64,000 nt of DNA from an uncultured Lachnospiraceae bacterium (GCA_910585625.1 CAJUFQ010000007.1:43937-107936); one strand, 5' to 3'; positions 17,752 to 27,105 are shown, counted from the first letter of the stretch. Notes: generated from the letters alone by a model not told the origin. Translations and numbers: made by a program.

Positions 17752-18378
17752 ATGGATCCAAATACATTTCCGACCAAAGGGAATTTAATCCTGGCGAAGA
17801 ATTCCCTTGCTTTGTCCGAGCAGGGTTATGACCTGATGGACAAAAAGCGCAATATCCTGATTCGTGAGCTGATGGAACTGATTGATCAGGCGACGGACAT
17901 CCAAAAGGAGATAGATGAGACGTTCACCGAAGCTTATCTGGCGTTGCAGAAAGCAAACATCCAGATGGGGATTCATGAGGTGGAGTCGCTGAGCCAGAGC
18001 GTGCCGGCCGAGGAATCCATAACCATCAAGCGGCGCAGCGTCATGGGAACGGAAATCCCCAAGGTGGAATACAGCGGGGAAGCGTTAAAGCCCTATTATC
18101 CCTTTTTCGGGACCAAGATGTCCCTGGACGAGGCATGTGAAAAATTCCAGAAGGTGAAGGAGCTGACAATCCGCCTGGCTGAGATAGAGACCAGCGCCTA
18201 CCGCCTGGCTTATAATATTAAGAAGACGCAAAAGCGGGCCAATGCCTTGCAGAATATCACGATACCCAAATACAAGACGTTGGTCAGCAGCATCCAGGGA
18301 GCCTTGGAGGAGAAAGAGCGGGAGGAGTTCACCAGGCTGAAAGTAATTAAACGGATGAAGCAGAGGAAGGCAGAGTAA
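17752..18378 (+). CDS. V-type ATPase subunit D (central shaft)
   Basis: A 208-residue helical protein starting MDPNTFPTKGNLILAKNSLA, a signature of subunit D, the coiled-coil rotor shaft that turns inside A3B3. The C-terminal helix (IKKTQKRANALQNITIPKY) is also typical. It is the last structural gene of the ATPase. Its TAA stop overlaps the ATG of the MoxR-type ATPase (TAATG), which ties the two gene groups together at translation. Confidence 0.96.
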   Translation: MDPNTFPTKGNLILAKNSLALSEQGYDLMDKKRNILIRELMELIDQATDIQKEIDETFTEAYLALQKANIQMGIHEVESLSQSVPAEESITIKRRSVMGTEIPKVEYSGEALKPYYPFFGTKMSLDEACEKFQKVKELTIRLAEIETSAYRLAYNIKKTQKRANALQNITIPKYKTLVSSIQGALEEKEREEFTRLKVIKRMKQRKAE

Positions 18379-19328
18379 TGGAGAAAGAAATCAGGCAGGA
18401 GCAGGGGCAGAAACCGGCATTTGAGATTATCAATGAAGTAAAAAAGGCGATTATCGGTAAGGACGAGTGCATTTCCAAAGCAGTGGCGGCAATATTGGCG
18501 GGAGGGCATATTTTGCTCAACGACATTCCAGGCGTGGGTAAGACCACGCTTGCCATGGCCTTGGCGAAATCTATGTCGCTGTCGCAGAACCGCGTGCAGT
18601 TCACGCCGGACGTCCTGCCTTCGGACCTTACCGGCTTTTCCATGTACCAGAAAGACAGCGGGGCTTTCGTCTACCAGCCGGGGAGCGTAATGTGCAATCT
18701 CCTACTTGCGGATGAGATTAACCGCACGTCCCCCAAGACGCAGTCCGCGCTGCTGGAGGTCATGGAAGAGCGGAAGGTCACTGTGGACGGCATTGCTCAT
18801 GAAGTCCCTTCCCCCTTCATCGTGATCGCCACACAGAACCCTTTCGGCAGCGCCGGGACATGGATGCTGCCGGAAGCGCAGCTGGACCGTTTCATGGTGT
18901 GCCTGAAATTAGGCTATCCCGAGATGGAAGAGGAAATCCATATCCTTAAGGGGATGCAGGACAAAGAGCCGGTAAATGCCGTAGTGTCTAAGGAAGAGCT
19001 GGTACAGATGCAGAAGGAGGCGGGAGCCGTGTTCGTGCATGATGAGCTTTACCAGTATGTAGGCAATCTGGCAGACAGAACCAGGAACCATCCGATGATA
19101 GACCTTGGGCTTAGCCCCAGGGGGACGATGTACGTGCTGCAGATGGCGAAGGCGGTAGCCTTCCTGCGACAGCGTCCTTTTGTGGTTCCGGAGGATGTGA
19201 AAGACATTTTTTATGCCGTCTGCGCCCACAGGATTATCCTCAGCACAAAAGCGCGGGTGGCACATATGGATGAGGAGCAGATACTGTCTGATATTCTGAG
19301 GCACGTTTCTGCGCCAAAGATTCTGTGA
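18378..19328 (+). CDS. MoxR-family AAA+ ATPase
   Basis: A 316-residue chaperone-type ATPase. Walker A is GVGKTTLA near residue 53, Walker B is LLLADEINRTSPKTQ near residue 110, sensor 1 is IATQNPF and the Arg-finger region LPEAQLDRF is intact. The lid domain follows. MoxR proteins commonly sit before DUF58 and transglutaminase-type genes, as here, and are thought to help assemble or insert metals or partners into protein complexes. The gene starts inside the stop of V-ATPase subunit D, so it may act on the ATPase or merely share its transcript. Confidence 0.93.
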   Translation: MEKEIRQEQGQKPAFEIINEVKKAIIGKDECISKAVAAILAGGHILLNDIPGVGKTTLAMALAKSMSLSQNRVQFTPDVLPSDLTGFSMYQKDSGAFVYQPGSVMCNLLLADEINRTSPKTQSALLEVMEERKVTVDGIAHEVPSPFIVIATQNPFGSAGTWMLPEAQLDRFMVCLKLGYPEMEEEIHILKGMQDKEPVNAVVSKEELVQMQKEAGAVFVHDELYQYVGNLADRTRNHPMIDLGLSPRGTMYVLQMAKAVAFLRQRPFVVPEDVKDIFYAVCAHRIILSTKARVAHMDEEQILSDILRHVSAPKIL

Positions 19329-19340
19329 CAGGAGCAGGGT

Positions 19341-20432
19341 ATGTGGAAGAACATCATGTATCTGCTGGGGGCAGCAGGGATTTTTTATCTGGCAGTTCTA
19401 TATAACAGCAAGGCATTGTTTTGCGTGTGCTTTGCAGCAGTTTCGGTACCGCTGTTATTTCTTGGCGTGCTGTCGTATATAAAGCAGAGGCTGAAATTTG
19501 AGCTTCTGTTTTATTCTTATCCAATCACAGATTCCGGGGATTATCTGGTGGGGCTGGGGGTGGAAAACCCAAGCAAAATCTATCTTCCTCGTATCCGCGC
19601 AAGAATCCGGGTTGTGAACACGGCGACAGGCAGGATAGAATGGGTGAAGGCAGAGGGCAGGGTTCCGGCGGAAGGGTCCGCGGAATTGTCCGGGCGGGTG
19701 AAAGAGCCTGAATTTGGCTTGTGGCAGGCAGAATGCCAGGATGTCCGCTGCTATGAATGGACGAATTTCCTGCATCTGCGTCCGAGCGTGCAGGAAAGGA
19801 GACAGATTCTGGTCTACCCTGCCGTCTATGCGGTGAATATTAAAATAGGCATTCGCACGCGCCTATTCTGGTCGGATGGCGAGCAGTACCATCCCCAGGT
19901 CAGCGGGGACGATCCTTCGGAGACCTTAAAGCTGCGTGAATACCAGAAAGGGGACAGGCTGAACAGAGTCCACTGGAAGCTATCCGCGAAGAACGATAAT
20001 CTGATTGTCGCGGAACTTGGGATGCCCATGGGCTGCAACGTGGCCATTTTCCTGGATGGGAAGCCGGCTTCTATGGGCAGGAAGGAAGTCCGTGCCTATT
20101 GGGCGGTGTTGCACAGCCTCTCCCAAGAACTGCTGGCGCAGGAATGCCCCCATTACCTGGTTTGGAGGGACCGTCAGTGCCAGGAGCTGCTTTGCCGGAA
20201 AGCTGTCCGCAAAGTGGAGGATCTTATGGATTTTTGGTGTGAAATCCCCCCAGACAGGATGGAGCGGGGGGCAGAGCCGACAGTTTATGCCAGGAATTTT
20301 CCGGGAGAAATGTATGCATCCCATATCGCATGGAACCAAGAGATGGAGTTGTGGTGTAACAGTAAGCTTGAGGCAGAGATAAAGCCGGAGCAAGTGAAAG
20401 AACAGCTGGCAGAGCTGGAATTATTGTTATAG
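19341..20432 (+). CDS. DUF58 domain protein, MoxR partner
   Basis: A 363-residue membrane-anchored protein. Two membrane helices near the N terminus (residues about 5-48) are followed by a beta-rich region and the DUF58 core, marked by LREYQKGDRLNRVHWKLSAK near residue 198, and then a von Willebrand A-like fold (CNVAIFLDG). DUF58 proteins are usual partners of MoxR ATPases. It lies 12 bases after the MoxR gene and 13 bases before the transglutaminase gene, so the three form one unit. The molecular role is not known. Confidence 0.9.
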   Translation: MWKNIMYLLGAAGIFYLAVLYNSKALFCVCFAAVSVPLLFLGVLSYIKQRLKFELLFYSYPITDSGDYLVGLGVENPSKIYLPRIRARIRVVNTATGRIEWVKAEGRVPAEGSAELSGRVKEPEFGLWQAECQDVRCYEWTNFLHLRPSVQERRQILVYPAVYAVNIKIGIRTRLFWSDGEQYHPQVSGDDPSETLKLREYQKGDRLNRVHWKLSAKNDNLIVAELGMPMGCNVAIFLDGKPASMGRKEVRAYWAVLHSLSQELLAQECPHYLVWRDRQCQELLCRKAVRKVEDLMDFWCEIPPDRMERGAEPTVYARNFPGEMYASHIAWNQEMELWCNSKLEAEIKPEQVKEQLAELELLL

Positions 20433-20445
20433 CAGGAGAGGACAT

Positions 20446-23001
20446 ATGAAGCAGACTGACGGGAGAAAAGCAAAGGAATGGGCAGCAGCCGTGCAGGGGG
20501 TTGTCTGTCTGCTTGCTATTTTATACGGCATGTCCCTTAGCCTGGAAAGCGTTTTGGAAATCCAGATTCCCTGGCAGGCACGCCTGGCAGCTGTGGTAAT
20601 TTTGGCAGCAGGAGCGCAGCTTGTGCGGCGGGGATGGATGTGGGCATTGGCAGAGATTCTGGCTGTTGTAGGCGTGCTTTTGGCATATGCCTTAAGATAT
20701 CAGGAAACCTTCCATGCAGGAATGAGGGAGCTGGCGAACAGCATATTGGGACTGGTCAATGAATATCATCGGACGGAGTACCTCCTGTGGTACCTGGATA
20801 AGCAGGAAGGATATGGATGGACGGCTCTCCTGATTGTCTTCGTGCTGCTGGGATCTTCGGAATGCCTGATATTCATGCGCGTAAGGAACAGGCGCAGATA
20901 TCTGCCGCTGGCAGCGGCCCTTCCGGCATTAGTCATATCAGCAGGGCTGATGGTGGGCTGGGCAGCGTCCTTTGCCGGGATATTGCTGTCCTTTGCCGGG
21001 CTGCTTTTGGGAGTCTTTGATGTGAGGGAGAAGGGGAATATCCTGCTGGCGTCCGTAGCGGCGGCAGGCATCGGCATCCCCATGCTTCTTGTAAACAGCG
21101 AGGGACTGTGGCAGCGCGTTGGGAGCTTGCATGAAGCATGGTATCCCTGGCAGATTGCGTTCGAGGATCAGATGATTTTCCTGGCTGGGCAGATTTCCCA
21201 TAGTTCCCTGTTCTCATCCGAGGGGTTGAAACAGTATTCCCTAAAGAACGAGGAGCCAAAATACAGCGGCAAGGAAATATTCAAGATTACGGCGGACTAC
21301 CCGATCTCCATGCCTTTGTATATCCGCGGGTTTGCCGGGGGGGCGTATGAGGATGGGACGTGGAAGCGCATATCACGGCAGGAATTCTCAGATTGGGCAC
21401 AGGGACAGGGCGGCGATGAGCAGACATATGCCAGGCTGGTTCAGTCCTTTCCCTTTGAGTTCCTGGAATATATGCCGGAAATTTATTTTGGCGTCGGCAA
21501 GAAGAAACATGTGACGTTGGAGCTTTCGCAGGAGCTGAAAGGCCATTCGCTGATGCCTTATTTCACAAGGCTTCCAGAAGAGCAGGAAGTGAAGGCGGAC
21601 GGCGTTTTCCTGCCCGGCAAAGAGCTGCAGTATGAGTGGGAAAGTTATTTAGGCCTGGTTGATTATGACCTAAGTATTGTGAATGGGATAGTGATGGAGG
21701 CTTTACTGGAGACCATTGCCTCTGGCAATTCCGAAATAATGAGGAAGAACAGGGTGTTCATGGACTACAGTGAGTATGTGCAGGAGGAGTATACCAGGCT
21801 GCCAGAGGAAGGGCTGGAAAAGCTGCGCGTGCATGTGGAGCAGTACCGCAAGGAGCATCTGCCGTATGATCAGATGCAGGAGGCGATTATGAAAAAGCTG
21901 AAGGCTAATGGGCAGGACTCCTGGGAGCTGGAGGAGATGCAGCGGTTACTGACAGAGGAAGAATTTCGCGCGCTGTTTTTGTCGGACACAGAGTACACGG
22001 CGCAGACAATCCAGCAGCTGCTCTGGGATGGCAACTGGTACAGCTTTGACCTTGAGGAAGTCCCGGAAGGAGAGGACAGCGTGGAATTTTTTCTGTTGAA
22101 GCAGCATAAGGGATACTGCACGCACTTTGCTTCTGCGGCGACGCTCATTTACCGCTTGTACGGCGTTCCGGCGCGGTATGCCAGCGGCTATCTGGTCATG
22201 CCTTCAGATTTTAAGAAGAACCAGGACCGCACATGGACAGCTTCCGTTACGGACGAGCGGGCACATGCCTGGACGGAGGTTTTCCATCAGAATATCGGCT
22301 TTGTCCCCGTGGAGGCCACGCCGCCAGACTACGAGGAAACGCTGGCGGATATGGAGGAAGGGGAAGGACTTGTCCAGGCCGTGAGGAAAAAAGAAGCAGA
22401 GGAACATAAAAGCCGGCAAGAAGCAAAAGGGGGAAAGCAGAAAAAGGAAGAAGAGCAAGAGAAAGAGGAAGCTGGGGACAAGAAAGAGGAACCAGGAAAG
22501 AAAGAGGAGCAAGAGAAAAAGGATGGTCAGCAGGCGGGCAGTGGGAGCGCGGCCACGGAGAAAGCGATAGGGCGTATTTGCCGGGCGTTGGCGCCAGCTG
22601 TTATGGCGGTCACTGTGGTTGCGCTTATCAGCTTCTTCTTATGGAGGCGCAGGATTCATGTGCTTAAGGAACGGCAGCGAAGATTTTCAGACGAGGACAG
22701 CGCATTCGCGGTTTGTGAAATAGGCAGGGAGATAGGAAACATTCTGTGCCTGATGGGAAAAAAACGCCGACCAGAGATGGACGATGCACAATACCAGGCT
22801 TTTCTGGAGCAGGAATTGCCCAATAAGATAGGATGGGCAGAGGTTTTTTCCATTATCCAGAAAGCAAAATTCTCGGAGCATGGCGTGACGGAGGGAGAAT
22901 ACAAGGAAATCCTTTCTTCGTACCAGACGCTGGAGAAGGAACTGGCGGGCGTAGGCGGCGTCAGGGGTTGGTATCTGCGGTATATTAAAATTTACTCTTG
23001 A
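20446..23001 (+). CDS. Transglutaminase-like membrane protein
   Basis: An 851-residue protein. About six membrane helices fill residues 12-215, followed by a large extracellular part. The transglutaminase-like core has Cys in GYCTHFASAATLIYRLYGVPAR near residue 556, His in RAHAWTEVFHQ near 606 and Asp/Glu in VEATPPDYEE. A long Lys/Glu-rich low-complexity stretch comes next (about 645-700), then a final membrane helix and a small cytoplasmic domain. Known relatives in MoxR-DUF58 clusters may cut or cross-link proteins at the cell surface. The TGA stop lies inside the -35 box of the GntR promoter. Confidence 0.9.
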   Translation: MKQTDGRKAKEWAAAVQGVVCLLAILYGMSLSLESVLEIQIPWQARLAAVVILAAGAQLVRRGWMWALAEILAVVGVLLAYALRYQETFHAGMRELANSILGLVNEYHRTEYLLWYLDKQEGYGWTALLIVFVLLGSSECLIFMRVRNRRRYLPLAAALPALVISAGLMVGWAASFAGILLSFAGLLLGVFDVREKGNILLASVAAAGIGIPMLLVNSEGLWQRVGSLHEAWYPWQIAFEDQMIFLAGQISHSSLFSSEGLKQYSLKNEEPKYSGKEIFKITADYPISMPLYIRGFAGGAYEDGTWKRISRQEFSDWAQGQGGDEQTYARLVQSFPFEFLEYMPEIYFGVGKKKHVTLELSQELKGHSLMPYFTRLPEEQEVKADGVFLPGKELQYEWESYLGLVDYDLSIVNGIVMEALLETIASGNSEIMRKNRVFMDYSEYVQEEYTRLPEEGLEKLRVHVEQYRKEHLPYDQMQEAIMKKLKANGQDSWELEEMQRLLTEEEFRALFLSDTEYTAQTIQQLLWDGNWYSFDLEEVPEGEDSVEFFLLKQHKGYCTHFASAATLIYRLYGVPARYASGYLVMPSDFKKNQDRTWTASVTDERAHAWTEVFHQNIGFVPVEATPPDYEETLADMEEGEGLVQAVRKKEAEEHKSRQEAKGGKQKKEEEQEKEEAGDKKEEPGKKEEQEKKDGQQAGSGSAATEKAIGRICRALAPAVMAVTVVALISFFLWRRRIHVLKERQRRFSDEDSAFAVCEIGREIGNILCLMGKKRRPEMDDAQYQAFLEQELPNKIGWAEVFSIIQKAKFSEHGVTEGEYKEILSSYQTLEKELAGVGGVRGWYLRYIKIYS

Positions 23002-23027
23002 CAAGGAAAAGTGCAGTTGTATACAAT
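22998..23027 (+). promoter_or_regulatory. Sigma-A type promoter for the GntR regulator and icd
   Basis: TTGACA, 18-base spacer, TACAAT. The -35 box contains the stop codon of the upstream transglutaminase gene. A perfect palindrome overlaps the -10 box, as expected for a repressible promoter. Confidence 0.75.
23017..23026. promoter_or_regulatory. Likely GntR (FadR-type) operator
   Basis: TTGTATACAA is a perfect 10-base palindrome placed over the -10 box of the promoter. GntR regulators with FCD domains often bind TNGTNNNACNA-type palindromes of this form. Its place directly before a GntR gene suggests that the protein represses its own promoter and with it icd. Confidence 0.65.
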
Positions 23028-23080
23028 TATTCCTGGTATGGTTTCTATCGGCATGGCAGACGGCAGGGGGCGGATTTTCC

Positions 23081-23761
23081 TTGAGTGAGGCAAACTTTTT
23101 ATTAGGACAGAAGATTTTCCAAAAAATCCGGCAGGATATCATCGCAGGAAGGTATAGCAGGGATGAGGAACTCAAAGAGCTGCTGATCGCATCTGAGATG
23201 GGGGTCAGCAGGACGCCCGTCCGCGAAGCGCTGCGCCAGTTAGAGCGTGAGGAGCTTGTGACGATTATCCCGAACAAGGGAACGTATGTGATAGGCATCA
23301 CCGCACAGGATATGAAAGACATTTATGACATACGCGTCGCGCTGGAAGGTCTATGCGTCAGGCAAGCGGCGAACATTGCGACGCAGGAGCAGATAGAAGC
23401 GATGGAAGAGATTTTGTACCTTGCGGAGTACCACATAAGGAAGGGGCATGAGAAACAGGTCGTGGAGCTGGGCGGCAAGTTCCATGAGATTTTGTATGAG
23501 GCGGGCGGCAACCGTATGCTCAAACGCGTCCTGCAGAATTATTACCTTTACCTGGAGCGTGTGCGTAAGTTTCTCTTTTCGGAGCCAGAAAAGATGTGGG
23601 AGGTAATCGGGGAACACTGGGAGATTTTAGAGGCGGTTAAGGAAAGGGATGGGGAGAAGGCGGAGCGTGCAGTCAGCCGGCACATCGCCAATGTAATCAG
23701 ACATATAGACTCTTATGGATGGGAAAACATAACAGGAGGACAGAAAGATGGAAAAAATTAA
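23081..23761 (+). CDS. GntR-family regulator with FCD ligand domain
   Basis: A 226-residue DNA-binding protein starting with TTG. Residues 10-75 are a winged helix (LLIASEMGVSRTPVREALRQ is the recognition part; PNKGTYV is the wing). Residues 85-215 form an all-helical FCD domain, which in this subfamily binds small organic acids, often with a metal held by His residues. Its last 14 bases overlap the start of icd, so the two are made together. The ligand may be a tricarboxylic-cycle acid such as citrate or isocitrate; this is inference from context only. Confidence 0.93.
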   Translation: MSEANFLLGQKIFQKIRQDIIAGRYSRDEELKELLIASEMGVSRTPVREALRQLEREELVTIIPNKGTYVIGITAQDMKDIYDIRVALEGLCVRQAANIATQEQIEAMEEILYLAEYHIRKGHEKQVVELGGKFHEILYEAGGNRMLKRVLQNYYLYLERVRKFLFSEPEKMWEVIGEHWEILEAVKERDGEKAERAVSRHIANVIRHIDSYGWENITGGQKDGKN

Positions 23762-24956
23762 AATGACGACCCCTTTGGTGGAGATGGACGGGGATGAGAT
23801 GACCCGCATTCTCTGGAAAATGATAAAAGACGAGCTTTTGGTTCCTTTTATTGATTTGAAGACGGAGTATTATGACCTTGGCCTGGAACACCGCAATGAA
23901 ACTGGCGATCAGGTGACTTTTGACTCGGCGAACGCTACAAAGAAATACGGCGTGGCAGTGAAATGCGCGACAATCACGCCCAATGCTGCGCGTATGGAAG
24001 AGTATGACCTCAAAGAGATGTGGAAAAGCCCTAATGGGACAATCCGTGCTATTTTGGATGGGACGGTATTCCGTGCCCCGATTACCGTAAAAGGTATTGA
24101 GCCTTGCGTCAAGAGCTGGAAAAAGCCGATTACGATTGCGCGCCATGCTTACGGCGACGTCTATAAGGCCAGCGAGATGAAAATCCCAGGCGCGGGCAAA
24201 TGCGAACTTGTTTATACGGCAGAGGATGGGACAGAGACGAGGGAGCTGATCCACGATTTTACAGGCGCAGGCATTATCCAGGGGCAGCATAACCTGGACG
24301 CTTCCATTGAAAGCTTTGCCAGGAGCTGCTTCAATTTTGCCCTGGATACCAAGCAGGATTTGTGGTTCGCAACGAAGGATACGATTTCCAAGAAATATGA
24401 CCATACCTTCAAAGATATTTTCCAGGAGATTTATGATAAGGAATATGACAGTAAGTTCCAGGCAGCAGGGCTTGAATATTTCTACACGCTCATAGATGAC
24501 GCGGTAGCGAGGATTATGAAGGCAGAGGGGGGATTTATCTGGGCATGTAAGAATTATGATGGCGATGTGATGAGCGATATGGTAAGCTCTGCGTTCGGTT
24601 CCCTTGCCATGATGACGTCCGTGCTGGTGTCACCGGAAGGCTATTATGAATATGAGGCAGCGCATGGCACGGTACAGCGTCACTACTATAAACATCTGAA
24701 AGGCGAGGAGACTTCCACGAATTCAGTGGCGACCATCTTCGCATGGACTGGCGCGCTGAGAAAGCGAGGAGAATTGGACAATCTTCCAGAGCTGTCAGGG
24801 TTTGCTGACAAACTTGAGCAGGCATGCCTGTTTACCATAGAATCTGGGAAGATGACGAAAGACCTTGCGCTGATCACGACCCTTGAGCATCCTGTTGTGC
24901 TGAACAGCGAGGGATTTATCAAGGCAATTCGGGAGACACTGGAAGGATTGTTATAG
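23748..24956 (+). CDS. icd: NADP-dependent isocitrate dehydrogenase, eukaryote-like type
   Basis: A 402-residue enzyme that turns isocitrate into 2-oxoglutarate with release of CO2 and formation of NADPH, supplying carbon for glutamate. It belongs to the homodimeric type found in eukaryotes and some bacteria: opening PLVEMDGDEMTRILWKMIK, substrate site SPNGTIRAILDGTVFRAPI, and the metal and NADP regions DDAVARIMKAEGGFIWACKN and AAHGTVQRHY. AGGAGG lies 8 bases before the ATG, inside the GntR gene. No other cycle gene is nearby. The overlap with the GntR gene suggests shared control. Confidence 0.97.
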   Translation: MEKIKMTTPLVEMDGDEMTRILWKMIKDELLVPFIDLKTEYYDLGLEHRNETGDQVTFDSANATKKYGVAVKCATITPNAARMEEYDLKEMWKSPNGTIRAILDGTVFRAPITVKGIEPCVKSWKKPITIARHAYGDVYKASEMKIPGAGKCELVYTAEDGTETRELIHDFTGAGIIQGQHNLDASIESFARSCFNFALDTKQDLWFATKDTISKKYDHTFKDIFQEIYDKEYDSKFQAAGLEYFYTLIDDAVARIMKAEGGFIWACKNYDGDVMSDMVSSAFGSLAMMTSVLVSPEGYYEYEAAHGTVQRHYYKHLKGEETSTNSVATIFAWTGALRKRGELDNLPELSGFADKLEQACLFTIESGKMTKDLALITTLEHPVVLNSEGFIKAIRETLEGLL

Positions 24957-24969
24957 ATGGGAGGAAGCC

Positions 24970-26880
24970 ATGATTTTAGCTTGCCATGACATCAGCAAGG
25001 CTTTTGGCACTGACGAAGTCATTCAGCATGCGTCTTTCCACATTGAGGAACGTGAGAAGGCGGCGATTGTAGGCATTAACGGAGCAGGGAAGACGACCCT
25101 GCTTCGGATTATTATGGGCGAGCTGGAAGCGGACAGCGGAGAGGTCATCCTTGCCAAGGGCAGGAGCATTGGCTATCTGCCCCAGAATCCGGATATCGAA
25201 GGTAACAGGACAATCTATGAGGAAGTCCTTTCTGCCAAAGAAGGCTTGATTTCCATGCAGGAGACCTTGGTTTCCATGGAGGAAAAGATGAGCTGCTTGG
25301 AGGGGGAAGCGTTGGAAGGCCTGATGGAGAGCTATAGCCGCCTCAACCAGGAATTTGAGAGGGAGGGAGGGCTGTCTTATAAGAGTGAGATTGTAGGCGT
25401 CCTTAAGGGCCTTGGCTTTGCCGAAGAGGAATTCTCCAAGCATATGCAGGCATTGTCCGGCGGCCAGCGCACCAGGGTCTGCCTGGGCAAGCTGCTGGTG
25501 ACGAAACCAGATGTGGTACTCCTGGACGAGCCTACCAACCATCTGGATATAGGCTCCATCACCTGGCTGGAGACATTCCTGCTCAACTATAAAGGGGCGG
25601 TGGTAATCGTCTGCCATGATCGGTATTTCCTGGACAGGGTGGTGAATAAAGTCGTTGAGCTTGACCGCCATCAGGTGTCTGTGTTCTCAGGCAATTACAG
25701 CGATTATGCCATGAAAAAAGCACAGGTCAGGGAGGCGCAGCTCAAGCAGTATTACAACCAGCAGCGGGAAATCAAGCGCCAGGAAGAAGTCATTGCCAAG
25801 CTCAAGTCCTTCAACCGGGAAAAATCCATCCGGCGTGCGGAGAGCCGGGAGAAGATGCTGGACAAGATTGAGCGTCTGGAAAAGCCTATGGAGGAAAATA
25901 CCGATATCCACCTTGAACTGGAGCCACGCATAACGAGCGGGGATGATGTGCTTCGTGTGGAACATCTAGCCAAGGAATACCCAGGGCAGACGCTGTTTTC
26001 TGACCTTTCGTTCGAAATTAAACGAGGTGAGCGCGTGGCCTTGATTGGCGACAACGGAACCGGTAAGACGACCATCCTTAAAATCATCAATGGGCTGGTT
26101 CAGGCGGAAAGCGGCACGCTGACGCTCGGCACGAATGTCCACATCGGTTATTATGACCAGGAACATCAGGTACTGCATATGGAGAAAACGCTGACAGAGG
26201 AAATTTCGGACGAATACCCTAGCCTTACCAACACGGAGATCAGGAATGTCCTGGCGGCGTTCCTCTTTACCGGCGACGAGGTGTTCAAGCGTATCTCAGA
26301 TTTAAGCGGCGGTGAGCGGGGGCGCGTTTCCCTTGCGAAGCTGATGCTGTCGGAAGCGAATTTCCTGATTCTGGACGAGCCGACGAACCACCTGGATATC
26401 ACTTCCAAGGAAATTTTAGAGCAGGCGTTGAACCGTTATAAAGGAACGGTGCTGTTTGTGTCGCACGACCGTTATTTCATCAATAAGACGGCGACAAGAA
26501 TTTTAAATCTTACGGGTCAGACCCTAATCAATTACCTCGGAAATTACGATTATTATCTTGAGAAGTGTAAGGAACTCACCAGAATCTATGTTCCGGGGCA
26601 AGAGGGCCGGCCCCAGACGGAAGCAGAGTCTTCCGGCAAGACAGAATGGAAGCAGAAGAAAGAAGAGCAGGCGCGCCTGCGCAAGCTGGAAAATGACCGC
26701 AGGAAGACGGAAGACGCCATCGAAGAGGCAGAAGGGCGGATAAAGGAGTTGGAAGAAGCGTTTCTGGACAGCGAAATCGCTACCAACTCTGCGAAGCTCC
26801 AGGAACTCCACCGGGAATATGAGGAAAAGCAGCAAGAGCTGGAGGCCTTGTATGAAAAATGGGAGGAGCTTCTGAGCTGA
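24970..26880 (+). CDS. ABC-F family ATPase (ribosome-associated)
   Basis: A 636-residue protein with two ATP-binding cassettes and no membrane part, the ABC-F layout. Cassette one has GINGAGKTTLL, LSGGQRTRVCLG and LLDEPTNHLD. Cassette two has GDNGTGKTTIL, LSGGERGRVSLA and LDEPTNHLD. The charged linker between them (about residues 240-320) is the part that reaches into the ribosome in this family. A coiled-coil C-terminal tail starts near residue 550. Members help stalled ribosomes or, in a few cases, protect them from antibiotics; nothing here marks it as a resistance type. It starts 13 bases after icd. Confidence 0.94.
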   Translation: MILACHDISKAFGTDEVIQHASFHIEEREKAAIVGINGAGKTTLLRIIMGELEADSGEVILAKGRSIGYLPQNPDIEGNRTIYEEVLSAKEGLISMQETLVSMEEKMSCLEGEALEGLMESYSRLNQEFEREGGLSYKSEIVGVLKGLGFAEEEFSKHMQALSGGQRTRVCLGKLLVTKPDVVLLDEPTNHLDIGSITWLETFLLNYKGAVVIVCHDRYFLDRVVNKVVELDRHQVSVFSGNYSDYAMKKAQVREAQLKQYYNQQREIKRQEEVIAKLKSFNREKSIRRAESREKMLDKIERLEKPMEENTDIHLELEPRITSGDDVLRVEHLAKEYPGQTLFSDLSFEIKRGERVALIGDNGTGKTTILKIINGLVQAESGTLTLGTNVHIGYYDQEHQVLHMEKTLTEEISDEYPSLTNTEIRNVLAAFLFTGDEVFKRISDLSGGERGRVSLAKLMLSEANFLILDEPTNHLDITSKEILEQALNRYKGTVLFVSHDRYFINKTATRILNLTGQTLINYLGNYDYYLEKCKELTRIYVPGQEGRPQTEAESSGKTEWKQKKEEQARLRKLENDRRKTEDAIEEAEGRIKELEEAFLDSEIATNSAKLQELHREYEEKQQELEALYEKWEELLS

Positions 26881-26890
26881 GGTACGGTGA

Positions 26891-27105
26891 TTCCCCTATA
26901 AGGCAAACGATGGCTGAACTGTTGCGTTTTGAGGGAACAGTTCAGCCCACGCCATTCGCAAAGATGCCATACGGCGTTTTCCCGCTGCTTTGCAGCTAAC
27001 TTTGCTCATAAAATGGCGTTCTGCCCATCGCTTGCATTATGTGTTCATTCATGCAAGCATAATTCCCCCATAAGGCAAGCGATGACTGAAATGTTGCGTC
27101 TCAAG
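26891..27105. repeat. Structured non-coding element bounded by 43-base imperfect direct repeats
   Basis: This fills most of a 317-base gap with no gene. Copies at 26891-26933 and 27063-27105 match at about 36 of 43 bases, both holding ATAAGGCAA, CGATG and TGTTGCGT. Inside are a perfect 12-base inverted repeat (GGCTGAACTGTT at 26912, AACAGTTCAGCC at 26936), ACGCCATT/AATGGCGT (26949, 27012) enclosing GCAAAG/CTTTGC (26958, 26988), GCTTGCAT/ATGCAAGC (27030, 27051) and CATCGCTTGC/GCAAGCGATG (27026, 27075). The last two share bases and cannot form together. There is no T run, so it is not a plain terminator. It could be a small RNA, an mRNA end or a mobile repeat. Confidence 0.6.
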
